From Amblyornis subalaris (Eukaryota; Chordata; Aves; Passeriformes; Ptilonorhynchidae), in NCBI GenBank assembly GCA_018881555.1, contig JACAXG010000007.1:944643-1008642 (forward strand): DNA of 64,000 bases, written 5' to 3'. Shown here piece after piece: positions 11,641 to 24,900 of this stretch (its first letter is position 1; each line of letters opens with the position of its first letter). Made by a program: the position numbers and the translations under genes. A model generated the notes under the pieces. That model had not been told where the DNA came from and did not search any database. It was given only the letters and a program-made list of their open reading frames with translations.

Positions 11641-14600
11641 TTCCTCTTGGCGTGGGTTAACGCCGTGCAGAAAGGGTGTGAGGCCAAGGGACGGGAGCTC
11701 GGGCACCTCCGATTGTGTTTGGCCTGCGAGGGAAGTTTCTCTGTGCTGGTCCCTGCGCGGTGAAAGGCGATCTTTGCCAGTGCCTCTGGTCTTGAGAGGG
11801 TTTAACACACACACACAGTGATTTAACACAACGTGCACCTGCTTTGTGGCGTGTCTGAAGCTGTAAGGGTAATGATACGCAATGATGTTATGATAACGTG
11901 CTTGCACTCTGCATTATCATTAAAAAACCCCNTGTAATTATCAATGTAACATGCACATAACATTTATAATATATAATGTACCATTGATACGGTGGAGGTG
12001 TGTTTTGGAGGTGGCCACATAGCAAATACCCCAGTCACAATCTGTGTGTGGATGGCTTTCCCATCTTAAGACACATCTTCACAGCGGCCTTCACTCAACT
12101 TTGTGAAAACTTCCAAAGTTTGCAGCATGTAACTTCATCAGGTTTAATACTGAAAAGACCTCAGTCCTTGTCATGTGAGTTCTGTTGTGTCATTTAATCC
12201 ATTAATTCTGCTTTTCTGGGTTGTTCTTTTTATTGTGGGTGTGCAGGGGTTTTTTTCCCCCTGCTTTTTATGTGTAGTGTCCAGCTAAACAATGGGGCCA
12301 GAAATTTTGGCAACTAAGAAGAAAAACTGGAGTGTAGGAGGGAGTATTCCTCTCGTTTGTAAAAGTATGTTAATAGGTTATTCAGTCAGTCATTGATGAA
12401 AAACAGGATGAGTGTCCAATTAGGCAGTTGGCTCTGAATGGATGTTCAGGGATGTTTGCTTAGGATCATGACCTGGATTTGCAGCATTTGACTGTTCACG
12501 AGTAGATTTTGCACTTGGTGGATCGTCTGGGATTGATTGGGTGAAGGTATGGACACATTTAGGGAGAGCTCTCATCCTTGTGCATGGCACGCTGAAGTCA
12601 CTCACCCTTTTGGGAATGCTGTTAGAGAACTTTGGCATGTGAAATGTGCATCAGCTGCTCTTTCGTGATTGCTCTTTTGCACCATTTTATCCNGTGGGAA
12701 ATGGGCAAGAGGTTAGTGCTTTTTGTTAGCAGCAGTGTGCAGAGTTATCCTGTGTTTACTGTGAAATGTAATACCTTCCCCTAGTAATGTCTTATCTTCT
12801 CATATAACTTATTACAGCACTTGTTGCTGCACCAAAATCTTTGTGGTGGCTCCAGGCTGGGATGAACCTATAGGTAGTTGCCTTAATGATGATGGTATAT
12901 ATGGCCACAAGACTGATTCCTAGTTTGATTTATGGCAGACTTCTCCACATTGTGGTGATGGGTCACAGGAGAAATTTAGAGGAAGCATACTTCTGGAAAA
13001 ATTCATAGGTAAGGAGTAGATGACGCAGTTTCATAGAGTATGTCAGAGGTACAGTGCTGTAGATCAAATGAAAAAAGGGGAAGAAGAAAGAAGTTATTGC
13101 CTTGTTGTTGAGACCAGCCCCCACAGGGAATAATTTTATTTTTTTCCTGTAAGTTGAGGAGTGTGCATGAGGNAAATTCTTACTTATTTCTATTGTTGTC
13201 AGCCTTTAGGTTCTGTTGTTTGTGGGTTTGGGGTTTGNTTTTTTTTTTGGTTTTGTCCTTTTTCCCCTCTGCAGCATCAAAACCAGGCAGTGTAAGGAGG
13301 AAAAGAACCAGCTCCCCTGAACAAGTCTGGGAGGCAAGGTTAAGCAATATATTTTTACTCTTTAAAAGTTAAATGAAAAATCATCCAAGGTTCAATCAGG
13401 CATTCCTAGGCTAGCAGTGGAGTGGTACAAGGAGTACTCTGTGTTGGTTGCCATAGCAGGAGTTTGTCTTTGATTTCTTCTGTGTGAAAACTCATGTCCT
13501 GTACTATTAAAAATAGATAAATAAAAGATACCACTTGTGTTGTGAAGCCTACCTCATCGGCTAGGCTATTGTGAGAAGGATTTTCATCTTGTGTCTTACA
13601 GTTCCTGTGAGTGTACTTTAATTTTGATTTAATTAATTTTGAAGTAGACCTGTTATTTACTCAGCTACTGTAGTGCAAATTTTGTTTAACTANGGCTGTC
13701 CACACACCGGTTCAACCAGATGTGCCTCTGCTAGGCTCTGTTTTCAGTTCAGCTGCTGCTGCTGGGGGTTGTAGCAGGATTTCATTAGTGTAATTAAAGC
13801 ACANGTTTATTTTGTTTACAGTTTACCGCTAGTGTGACTTCAAGCAGTAGCAGCCAGGAACGAAAATAGACCTGAATCTCTCCTGTTTCTTAAAANAAAC
13901 CACAGAACTGCTAATCTTTATTTGGNTACCAGGTATGAAGGTGATGCAGTGTCCTGTGGCAGAATTGCTCTGTGGGTGCTGTCACNTCCCTTGGTTTTTT
14001 GTGTGGGGTTTTTTTGAGAACAACTTTCCTTCTCTTCCTTCCTCTTTCCCTTGTTTGTTGATTGAAGAGTAGCTGAGTTTCCTAAGCTGTGCTGGGATGG
14101 GTTTGAANGCTTTGACCTAGCTGGAGTTTTTTGGGAAAGATGCCAAAGTTGGCAGCTTTTTGTTTCCTCAAATGTGTGTGATGTGCTTCTGGGTGCTGAC
14201 AGTGTAAGGATACCCTTAGAGGAAAATTCTGTTCAGTTGTTTCTACGTTTGTGAGCCTCCTTTATAATAACATTTATTTATCTAAAGCTCTAATGTCTTA
14301 GCTGTCGCTGGAGACCCTTTGAAAGACAGTGCTAAATGGGTGGGTAAATGCAAAAACACCTTTTCTTTCCTTTAAGAAACTGCCTTGGGCATGGCTTCTT
14401 TTTTGGAGATGTGAGGCATCCAGGCATATTATCTACANGAATTTATTTAGACCAGGGGGATTTGCCTGCTGTCTTTTAATGTGTCACTTTGNGTGTAATT
14501 GTAACTCCAGTGACTTACAATTCCTGTAAAAGTTGGGAGTTGANTATTCTCTGAATGGTAGTTAACTTCTCATAACACCAGTTAACATCTATTTTATAAG

Positions 14601-17600
14601 CACTTGGTTTCTGTGAAGATCGGAGGACTGTGTCTGACAAATTTAAACTCCTGGTTTATTCCCCCCATGAATTCCAGCAATAATAAGGGAATTGGCAGTG
14701 TCCACTGTTTCCCTACCCACTTCATAGCCNTATAAAAGTATTTCTTCTCAATATGAGATGCCAGGTTTCCCCCCACCTTTGGACACCCATTTTATTCAGC
14801 TGTTTCTACAAGGGTGTGCCAGGAGAACAGTGTTACAAAGGGTGTGACAAACCCACACTTCTTTTTCTTTCTCCTTTTCTTACCCAGCTCGAGACCCACG
14901 TTCCCCCAACGCTCCCAGGCACTGAATAAAGCATTTGTTGCCTCTGTCCTCAGCTGTAGGTGCAGGTCAGGCCTTTTACAGGTGGGCTGCAGCTGTCCCT
15001 GCCAAGTGACTGCACTCTGGTGACTGAGAGCCCCGGTCACCGAGCTTCTGGTTTCTCTCCTGCCAACTCTTACATATATGCATGCCTCCTGTAAATTTTT
15101 AATGACTTAGCTCAAGCAGGGGTTTGTTCTTGGTGTTGAGTTAATTTGCCAGGCTGAGGTTAAAACTGGTTTACCTATCTGATGTGATTGAAATACGTTT
15201 ATAAAGATTAGGAGCAGCTGCGTTTGAGTNTTTGGCTTTTTAGGGATAGAATATTTGCGGTGAAAATTGGATTGGGCTTGTAACACTGGAAACAGGCTGA
15301 AAACAAAGTGCATCCCCCCAGGATTATAAATTCCCTTGCATCTTTTTAGTACCGTGAAGAATGGATTAATGTGTGACACAAGTAATTAAAATTCACTTTT
15401 TAAAATCTGTTAAGTGTGTGTTTCTGCTACAAAGGCAGCCTGGCTGACCAGGAGGTGCAACTCCACAGCAATATCGAAGCCTCACATCTTCAAGCCAGTC
15501 CAGTGCCTGCTTTGAGCCTGCTAAGTGCTCCAAACATGCACAACCTGAAAAGCAAGCCCTGAGAATTTCAGTTTGGGCATTATAAATAAGGGATTTGGCC
15601 TTTATCTCTCCTTGCTGCAGATATTCATTTGCAGAAAGACATGATGCCCTAAAGGACTGCTGTGGAGATAAATATGAGTATCAGGGTTTTGTCACCTCAG
15701 TGCCACAGAATCTTCCTTTTCTCTTGTCCTCTTCCCAGGAGAAAGCCAGTACATTTTGTATTTATTAACGTGGTATGTGGTAGATGAGAGCTACCAGTGA
15801 TATACCGGAGAGTAAAAATGTGCTTGAAAAATAAGGCAGGGGGGAAGGCAAATAAATCCNAACACTTGTCATGGTTTTGGACTATATTTCAGCATGTTGA
15901 CTGAGCTGTTCATCACAAAACAGCAGAGACCTTGAGAAAAGATTATAAATAAATGCAGAAATAGAAATGTAAATGTCTGTGTTTCTGTTCCTCTTTATTA
16001 CATTTTCTTTTGTATATTTTGCATGGTTGGCAAGACTCGATTTCACACTGAGTCTTGGGTCTTATCCTTCCAAGAGAAGTTCCTTAATGTTTGTAGAGTT
16101 TACTTCAGAGAATACAGTAGGCAGTATGAAAGACCGTTCCAGGCTCAGCACTTGATCACTGTTCCTGGAGAGTGCAACAGTTTGGCCTGATTGCAAAGTA
16201 ATTTTGCACACAGGAGTAAATGTAACAGAGTGGCATTCCAGTTCTCCTGGAACTGAGAGGTGTGACGGATTTAAACTCATGGTTACAGTGTATAGGGTGT
16301 GGAAGATGAAGGCTGGAAGGTGCAGGAGTGTCGACAAAAAGAAATGCTAGTTACTGAAAGTAGCAAATGTCTGTCCTGAAAAGACTACATCTCTTCCTCT
16401 AAACCATCCTGATGATCCAGATCCTGCCCNTTCATCTTCCAGGCCTTATAAATGCACAGGGACATTATGAACTGTGTGTACTCCTTAAGTCTCTGCTTGC
16501 ATCTCCTTTTTACTACAGTCATTCATATGGCCAAAATTCCTTCATAATCTAAGTAGATTAAACACCTGATTCCTCTGAGATGCCTGTTGAGAGCTCACAT
16601 CCAGTGCAGGTGTTGCTACTGCCTGGTTTTGGATGGTTTCACTTTTATTGCCAGCATCCTCTTCCTCANGTGACTCGATCAAGGGCAAAGACTACCCTAA
16701 CAAAAGAAAAAAAAATAAATCAGTGGACCAGGGTGTTAAGGGATCATCTTTGAAGCTCCAAGGTGATGACACATGATGACTGATGGGAGATTCCTGAATT
16801 TATTTGCATGCACGTAGCAAACATATCTCAGGAAAAAATTTGAAGTATGTCCAGTTTATGNTTATGGATAGGGATGACAAAAAGAGTGATGAACTTTATT
16901 TAAGTATCTGAGTATCAAGAACCAATNCTTGCAGTCTCCAAGTTGTTGTGCCACAGTCCTGTTTAATGATTTTTAATGTCCTGTCTCAGTATCGTGTAAT
17001 GTTGGGCGATGATTTCTTAGGAAAAAAGCCATGGTTTGCTTCTTGAGGAGTTAAATAGCGAGGTGGTGTTTGTTGAGGNGATAGATAGGCAGTCCTCACC
17101 TGCTGACAGCATTTCCATGGTGGTCTTGATCACAACGGAGTGACCCTGTTGTCCCTTGGTGAGAAAGGGAGAAGACAAGTTCTTCCATCCTTTTATGCTG
17201 AAAGTGTTGATTTGGGTTTCTCCCTTTACCCTGTCATTCAGGGGTTAAAGGTTCCTGGAGGCTGCCTGCGGAGGCATCATCTGCTTCATCATACAAGTGG
17301 ACATGTGGCTTTTTTATTAGGGTACTGTGAATGTCTTAAAGCAAATCACAGTGCATGATGTGATTTAATTTGCTGTTCTGAAGTCNCTTCTGAAACAACA
17401 GCTCCATTTTTAAAGGCTGTGTACATGTGTGTGATGCCTATTCTTCCCCTTTGTAGGGGAGTAAGTTGGTAGCTTTTTTGTCNTCTCTGCTGGAAACTGG
17501 TGTTGGTTCATTGTTTTTTTTTTCTGTTTACTGCTCTCATGTTCTTTCTTCCCCATTCTATTCCTTCTTACAGAAGAGGCAGTGGACANCTTATTAGCCC

Positions 17601-18838
17601 TTATTCTTTGGACTGTATTTGTATTTTAGTTCAAAACACAGGCTGTTGGCTCATGGTACAAGAGAAAACAACTGCGTTAAAGGCAGTTCTTCTCCAACTT
17701 CTTCCACATTTTGTTTTCCAGTTATAATAATAAGAGTAGTATGAGTATTAAAGGAAAAACTGGATGAACTGCTATGTTTATTGCTAACATTTCCAAATAC
17801 TGACTCTTCCAAAGCTGTTCTGCTGCTGAAAAAGTAAGGACTCACAATGTTACTTAGTTTTATGTTTTAGATGGAGAGGCCATCAGACTCCCTAACAAAG
17901 GGGAATAAAGTCTGCTCATATTTTCTGAGGGCTGAATACTGTCAGTAAGACAGGCTGCCAGGAGATGCAAGGTGTTAGAAAATAGAAAAAAGAAAAAGCA
18001 GAATTAATGTTTCTCTTTTTGTAAGAAGGTTTGACAGATAACGTCCAAGGGAGAAGACTTCAAATGAAACCAATGCAACAAAAATACTGCTGTGTAATTA
18101 CAGATGTTGCTGAATTGAGCAACTCCCTGCTAATCACATTTAATTAATATAACCCAGTTGCAAGGTGATTTGTGGGTGGTTTGAATAAGTGTGTAATATC
18201 AGAAGGACTGGTTTTCTGCTCTCTATAACAGATCCACCAGGTAGTTAGTTTTTATAAGTTAATGCAAATCCATCCTAAAGCAGAATTAATGGACACAGTG
18301 GATCAGGAGGTTATGGGAATTTTCCATAACTNCTAGAAGTGTCTGTTTTGGCCTTTCCTTCTGCAAGGGCAGGGGTTTAGTCTCGTATTATCTTTTTGCA
18401 TGTTAATAGGCTTAATAAGCCTCAGTTTTACTTGTATGTTGAGTTACCTTTTGACTTCCTGCTGTAGCACAACAGTTTTAGACATTTATTTGCTTTTATG
18501 TGCTGTACAGGGCATTCAGGGTACTAAATTTGGAGAGCATATTTTGGTATTTTGTTGATACGTGATTTGTTTTGGGCAGTCATGTGCCTGGAAACTATTC
18601 CAGCAGAGAGGAGTGGAAGTGTTTCTAGAGCTCTAGAGTAGAAGAAGAGCTAGAGAAGAGTAGAGAAGATTCTAGCTAAGAATCATGAAGTTGTTTTGAA
18701 GGAACAACACAAATACATTCATGTTTGTGTGAAACAGACTGCTGGAGATGATTTAACATGGTACATAGTCCATTTTCTCCATACTGTGCTGTGCTTGTTA
18801 CTCATTTTGGGTTTGATATGNTTTTTTTTTCCCTTCAG
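11324..18838 (+). other. BLTP1 intron 1
   Basis: A 7.5 kb first intron inside the 5' UTR. I recognise no gene, RNA or intact mobile element. It begins in the CpG island. Visible low-complexity items are a T/G-rich stretch at about 13,215-13,260, a small hairpin (gcagggg, T-run, cccctgc) at about 12,244-12,265, and a purine-rich AGAG stretch at about 18,625-18,680. The 3' end has a strong polypyrimidine tract before CAG. Confidence 0.75.
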
Positions 18839-18871
18839 TTCTACAGGTGCTGGTGCAAAAACAGTGTAGCA

Positions 18872-18968
18872 ATGGATCAAAGAAAAAATGATAGTTTTGT
18901 CCCAAGTATCACGCAGTTGGAAGACTTCCTGACAGAACATGACTCCAACGTGGTTTGGCTGTTAGTAG
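18872..18968 (+). CDS. BLTP1: BLTP1 exon 2, start codon and first half of membrane anchor
   Basis: Residues 1-32. The exon begins at 18,839 (acceptor CAG) or, with the downstream tandem acceptor, at 18,847; ATG is at 18,872. It encodes MDQRKNDSFVPSITQLEDFL and the first hydrophobic residues of the anchor. It ends in phase 1 before gtaagg. Intron 2 (2.7 kb) shows nothing I recognise. Confidence 0.95.
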
Positions 18969-21900
18969 GTAAGGTTAATCTAGTCTGTTTTGGTTAAATT
19001 TCTTTTATAATACCATAACAGAGGATTAGCATGACAGTCAGCTACAATAACTTCCTTATACCAATATCTACATACCTGCCATTTAAAATGGTATAGTTTG
19101 GAAAGTGATCTAAAGACTATTGTGTGTAATGACACAACTTCTAGACTAAACTGTGTGCCACAATAAGCCTTTAAGCCAAGCTGTCATGTCATCAGTTATG
19201 AGCTGGATTTGTGATGTAATGTGCCTGATTTAGATATGCTTTTTTTTTTAATAATGCTGGTGCTGTTGCTTATGTTTATGTAGGTATTTTTGTTTTCTCA
19301 ATCTATGAACAGGTGGATCAAAGACAGCAAAATAAATATGAAGTTGTATTCAGGTCTGGGTGAGAATACTAAAAGTGTGCAATGAATTCAGACTTTTCCA
19401 GAGGTAGATAAATGCCTGCTTTTCAGCCTTGACTCTTGGACCTGGAGTGAGGGACAACACAGGAACACTAACTGTATTTTTTCACTTTCACTTCTGACAA
19501 GTTAAAGCAGTCTGTTGGCTATTGACATACTGGAATTATTTTTCAGTAGGCCAAACTGAATAGAAAGGACATAGGCAAATTAGCTGAGGGTGCTTCCTGT
19601 GTGTTATTTATTTCACTTTTAGTGTGTTGAAATGGAAAGTTTGTACTTAACATAAAGTTCTCAGTGTAGTCAAGATGAAAATAAGGGAAGTCACTGGTAG
19701 TAGCTCATGGTAAAACATGTGCCAGATGCAAACAGATCTGAAAAATTTGTCTTCAAAAGCTTTGACTTGCTTCCTGTTATGAGGTTTGGATAGAAACGCA
19801 TTCAAGTGATGTTTATTAACTGACCCAGTTTCCACCAGCCTTTGCTTTTATCTGCTGACCTGTGGCATCCTGTTATAAGAGAACATAAAAAGATATCAGT
19901 AATTTCCTCTCCTGAATGCTGAAACAGCTAACTATTGATCTCAGTAAAAGGGCATGAATTCCAGAGATGAACATGCTCCTCAAAGAGCTGCCGCTCATTT
20001 CTGGAATAATTTCTAAACATCACATGCAGTAAGAGGCTTTTNAAATCAAGACTATAGTAATGAAATTAATGGAGTTTATGGGATTTGGTGAGGGAAAAGA
20101 AAAGGCTACAATTTGTGGCAGAGGTGAGACTAGTGGTGAAGGCGGTGGATCAGGACTGTAGTGCCTGGAAACTGCACTGGTCTCCTGATTTTTCTCACTA
20201 TGTTGCCACCTTAAGAGGGCACCTTCTTGACTTCAGGTATCTAGAAGTGTCTAGTTGAACTTTAATCTCAAATTAAGCTTTATTGCTGGAATGGNCCCTC
20301 AGAGTGTGAGTCATCCTGCCTTTCTCCCTCCTCCACAGAGGACCAGCAGTGAGTACCTTACTCATCTGAGAGTGAGGGAGGTAAACACTGTCCTTTGAGT
20401 GTGCCTTCTCTGAATGCCAGCTGTAGTTTCTTTCCTGGGATGTAGCTTTCACCCTCCCTGCTTTTTCCTGTGTAATCACCCACAAAGATTTGATTTGTTT
20501 AACATGTCAAGCAGCTTATTGCCCGAGGGTATGAGCTACTTGAATTTTGGTGACACTGCATCCATTTTCCAGTAAGGAAAAGACAAAGTCACGCGAGTCT
20601 TTTTCACCTTCTCTTCCTCTTTCAGCAGAGCACAGGCGTTGTTACGAAGCAGTGGATTATACCACTGAAAAAATAAAGGAACAGTAAAAGAAACAGGTTG
20701 TTTTTGTAAATTTTTTGTGAGGTTTTTTTATTCAAGTAATCATCTGAACTCTGCAGAGTGAAGGTGCCATGCCTGTTTGCCTTTCTGCACTTTGGATTTC
20801 CCGTAAAAGGGACAATAAATCTGTGATTTTTCAGCATAAATGAAAAACTTCTGTTACAAAGTTCAGGGTTTTTCCTACTCTGCTTTGGGTGAAACAGAAT
20901 GGTAATTATCAGTAAGGTGAATTAGAACTAGTCCATTCCTGGGCAGTGCCATTCCTTTTGGGTTTGTCCTTCTGGAAGCTTTGAGAACCCTTGTAGTTAG
21001 AAATAGGTTACTAGCTCTTAATCAACTAAAGTAAAAATTACTTTGGGGATTAGCAGACCTAATTTTTTTTTTAAAAAAACCCCCGTGTTTCTCATTGGAT
21101 TGCTATTTCCTTTATTTCCTATCAAATTCCATGCTAGAACTGCTAAGGGATTTCTGCTAACCCAAGGACTGGTACGTTTCTCTCAGGATGCAGCACCTTA
21201 GGAAATGGTTTCAGATATGATAGTGTTGTTTCCTCTGATAAGATAAGAAATTTAAGTTACAGTTCACACAGAAGAGCAGGGAAGGAATGTAGTATGACTT
21301 TGGTGGTGCTGGGGTTATTTTAGCGTGTTTTGAAATAAATATCCATGTGGGANAATGCATGTTATGATTTGATCTATAAAATTTAATTTCTTAGGTAATA
21401 AGTGATGTAATGAAATATTTGGTGCTTTCTGCAGGTCCTCTGGGGGGACAGGTTTTTTTATATTGGGGAATGGAAGAGCAGTGAAGAATCTATATTTTTC
21501 TGGACTTCAGTTTCCCCTTTCCCCCCCCATCTCTTCACACCCTTCTCACACTGTCTCTCTGAAAACACCCATTAAAGTGTCCCATTAGTTTCAATTTTTT
21601 TGGAGAGCAGGAAGAACACTGTTATGCCTTGTAGTCCTAATAGGTAAGGTTTTTATCTAGGTCAGTGTACTTGAAAAAATGCTTTAATTAATTGTAATCT
21701 TTCAACAGCAACAATATTGTCCTGTGGATGGATTATCTACCTAACTTACTATAATTCCCGGAACATTGGACTCATTTTAACATTGGTTCTTAACAGATTA
21801 TATAAACATGGCTACATCCATATTGGTAAGTTGTGATTAATGTAATGCCACTGTTTATCTGCTGCTTTTTNTTATACCTCAGTTTGCTAAAGACTTGAAG

Positions 21901-24900
21901 TAAATTCAGTGTTCCTTTGTTAGGATAATTTGAAAACCTTCANTATGGAGTGGACTCCAAGCAGAGACTCAAACCTTGAGTCCCTGTTCCAGCACTGTCC
22001 TTGCTTTCTAAATAAGCTGTCAGAACAACTAATCACAAGTTAATCCATACTNGGACTGTGACATGTCGAATTGATACTGGCTAGAACATTTTGCATCAAA
22101 ATCCATTAACTTTTTATTAAAATATTTTAAACATTTTTGAATAAAACAGGTCAGTACAAATCACTTGGGNACTCACCCACTTACAAAAATATCTGGTGCT
22201 GAGTTGCAGAGGGCTGTAGCCCACAACCTCACTGATCACACTTTTAATTTTCTTTCACTTACTCCTCTGCCTTCCTCTGTCTGCTTCACAGAATAGCAAT
22301 GACTTTAGTTCTGGACTTTTTCTGCAATGATTCATCATAAATGTAGTGAAAACTTAAAACCAAAAAATCCCACCCACACTTGGCCTGCCAGAGACACCCC
22401 TGCAGTTCGTTTGCTTATGTCCTCAAGAATCTAAGAACTGTATTCCAAACCATCTTCAAATCCAGCTTTTTGAAGAGCAATGTAGATGAAATACTTACTG
22501 GCTGCTGCACTTGATCTATAGGCTTTTATTAAAATTTCCCTGTGAAATTGCGATTAAGTAAGGACAGCTGATGTAGCTGGCCAAATATGTGGTNTTCTTT
22601 GTAAACTTAATCAGTAAGTAGAACATAGCGTTCGTTAAATCCCATGATTTACAGCTTGATTTCAGTCGTTTAATGATGATTTTTATTTTTATTTTTTTTA
22701 CATTATGGTTTACTTAACTTTCTGTGAGTGAGGTGGAAAGCCCTAGGAAAAATATGGGCTATTGCATTACCTGCTGATCTTTTNATGCTTATTAATCCTT
22801 CCTGCTGTAAGCATAATTTGTCATAATAATTGGACCAAAATCCTTATAGCCATTTAAAATTGTAAAAAATAGTCCATCAGGAATCTTTAATTCTCCAATT
22901 ACAGTCTTGCACGGAGTGGCTTGAAAGTNTAAATGTTCAAAACAGCTTTTCTAACTCTTTTCACAAGCTTTGCAAGCCACCTGAATGTTTCTGAGTGACT
23001 NGTGCCTCAGGGGGTTGGTTGTATTCTTGGGTAGTGCCAAACCTGGCGTGCTTTAGTTGTGTGCTTTGTCTTGTACATTCTGAATCTCTGACTTCAAAGG
23101 GAAAACTCAAGACACCCAGTTAACCCATTGCAGGTGACTGAATACTATATTCTCTCTGTTCACAAAATCAACTTTAGGCTAATAAGCACTTTTTTTTCAC
23201 ATTAGGTTCCTTTTCGTTCTCTGTGCTCTCTGGAAAAGTCATGGTTCGCGAAATCTATTTCATCACAGAGGACATGTCCATCAGGTACAGATCTCCAAGG
23301 GAGTCCCCCTTCTAAATAAGGATTTTAAATNCACATCTAAATAGCACATATCAAAATTCAGCCTTACAAATGAGCAGTGTATTTACGAGTGTTAGACTGT
23401 CTCTTTTGGTGGTAGTATTTAACGCTCCTACGTACTTGTTAGTTCATTTGCTGCTTTAGTGTTATTATTTGGTAATGAGTGCTGGATAAGATTGTAGTTG
23501 TCCTTATATTTGTCATATAAACCACTTTGGAGCATGCAGGAGAACTGTTTTTTTCAATTATGTCTATGACTCCCTTGTGCTTCTGCTCTTAAGTCTGGAA
23601 GATTCATGTTGGCCAAGTAATTGGCATTTATTCACTGGGATTCAGAATAATTTGTTTTGTGAACTGCATCCCAGCAAATAGCTTGTGATTTTGATTCTTA
23701 TTGTCAAATTTGGAAAGCCTTGGGAAGGCAGTTGATATGGGGTTTTATATATATTTCATATATTTCCTGCTAATGCTGGAATTGTTTAATACACAGTAAT
23801 GGTTCATGCTTTAATGTTGCTTGTACACTATTGCAGCTGCAGATCTCTGCCTTCTGCTTAAGGCAGTGTCCTGCAGCTGCGTGTAGGATGTTGGATTATC
23901 ACTCTCTCAACTTCTGTTTTATTCCAATGTATTTGATTTAGAATTCAAGATGGATTTATCATATTTCGCTGGTGGAAGATGTACAACCCTAAGCAGAAGC
24001 AGCATGGTAGGTTTCCCAAAAAGATTTCAAAGCTTAAATTTACAGGTAGCCTGCAGAAATATACTTTCTTTGNACAATCACACGTGTGCAATTGCTTTGT
24101 TAATATGACCCTGAAGTACATTGAATCCTCAGAAGGTATGGACTTGTTCACTGGTTGCAGAGTAGATGAAATAAATACAGGATTCATTATCAGGGACATG
24201 AACCCTTCTTGAGACAAACCATTAATCTTAATAGTAGCCTTCATTAGCTGGAGTGCAAGCATAATTGTCTCTGTATTGAAGTTGATAACTATGATGAATA
24301 GAGATGTCTTATGTTCTGGAAGTGATTTTAGTTTCTGAGCTTCAGTGTTGTGCTTTCAGTATTTTAGCAGAAGTGTTAATGTAAGGGATATTCTTTAGTA
24401 TTTGACAAATTTGCGTGTCTTGATGACATCTGTGGTTACAGAAGTGGGGAAGTGTGAAAAATTATTTTTTTTCTTATCTCTGGCTGAAGAAGGATGATTA
24501 ACATCAGATGCAAGAGATNAATTGTATCTGCAGAAAACACAGTGAGAAAGCGTAAGTAGCCTAGGGCTGTGTGCTTAATCACTTACAGGATTAGAATCTT
24601 GTTGAAAGAGACTCAGGTCCTGCCTCTCTTACCTTTTGGAGCCATCACAGCTCCATTGCTCATTCAAAGAGGTCCAGAAATGTCAACTATCTGCAGTTGA
24701 GGACACGAATTGAGAGGGTCATTGAACTTTGGAGGNCTTTTTTTTCCCCACCTTGCCTTTGGAAGTGGCTTCTGATGGTGTGAAGCCTCTTAGACTTGTC
24801 AGCAAGCTNGTACAGCTGTTTCTGTGTCAGTACCAACTCAACAGTGGCAGCAGTACTGCGTGCAGAATGGGTCAGGTGAATGTGAGGCACCACTCTGTGT

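Noticed and set aside
10580..11907. Long open frames on both strands across the CpG island
   Set aside because: GC-rich sequence has few stops; the frames are Arg/Pro/Ala-rich, cross the exon 1 donor and have no homology. Shadows of the promoter.
12244..12265. Short perfect-stem hairpin around a T-run in intron 1
   Set aside because: A 7-bp stem with a T-run loop can arise by chance and has no supporting context for an RNA gene.
16764..16790. TGATGA and CTGA motifs suggesting a C/D-box snoRNA in intron 1
   Set aside because: The motifs are too close together and there is no terminal stem or correctly placed D box.
24532..24549. 18-nt phase-compatible segment before a GTAAGT in intron 5
   Set aside because: The acceptor has a poor pyrimidine tract and such short segments are expected often by chance in this much intron.
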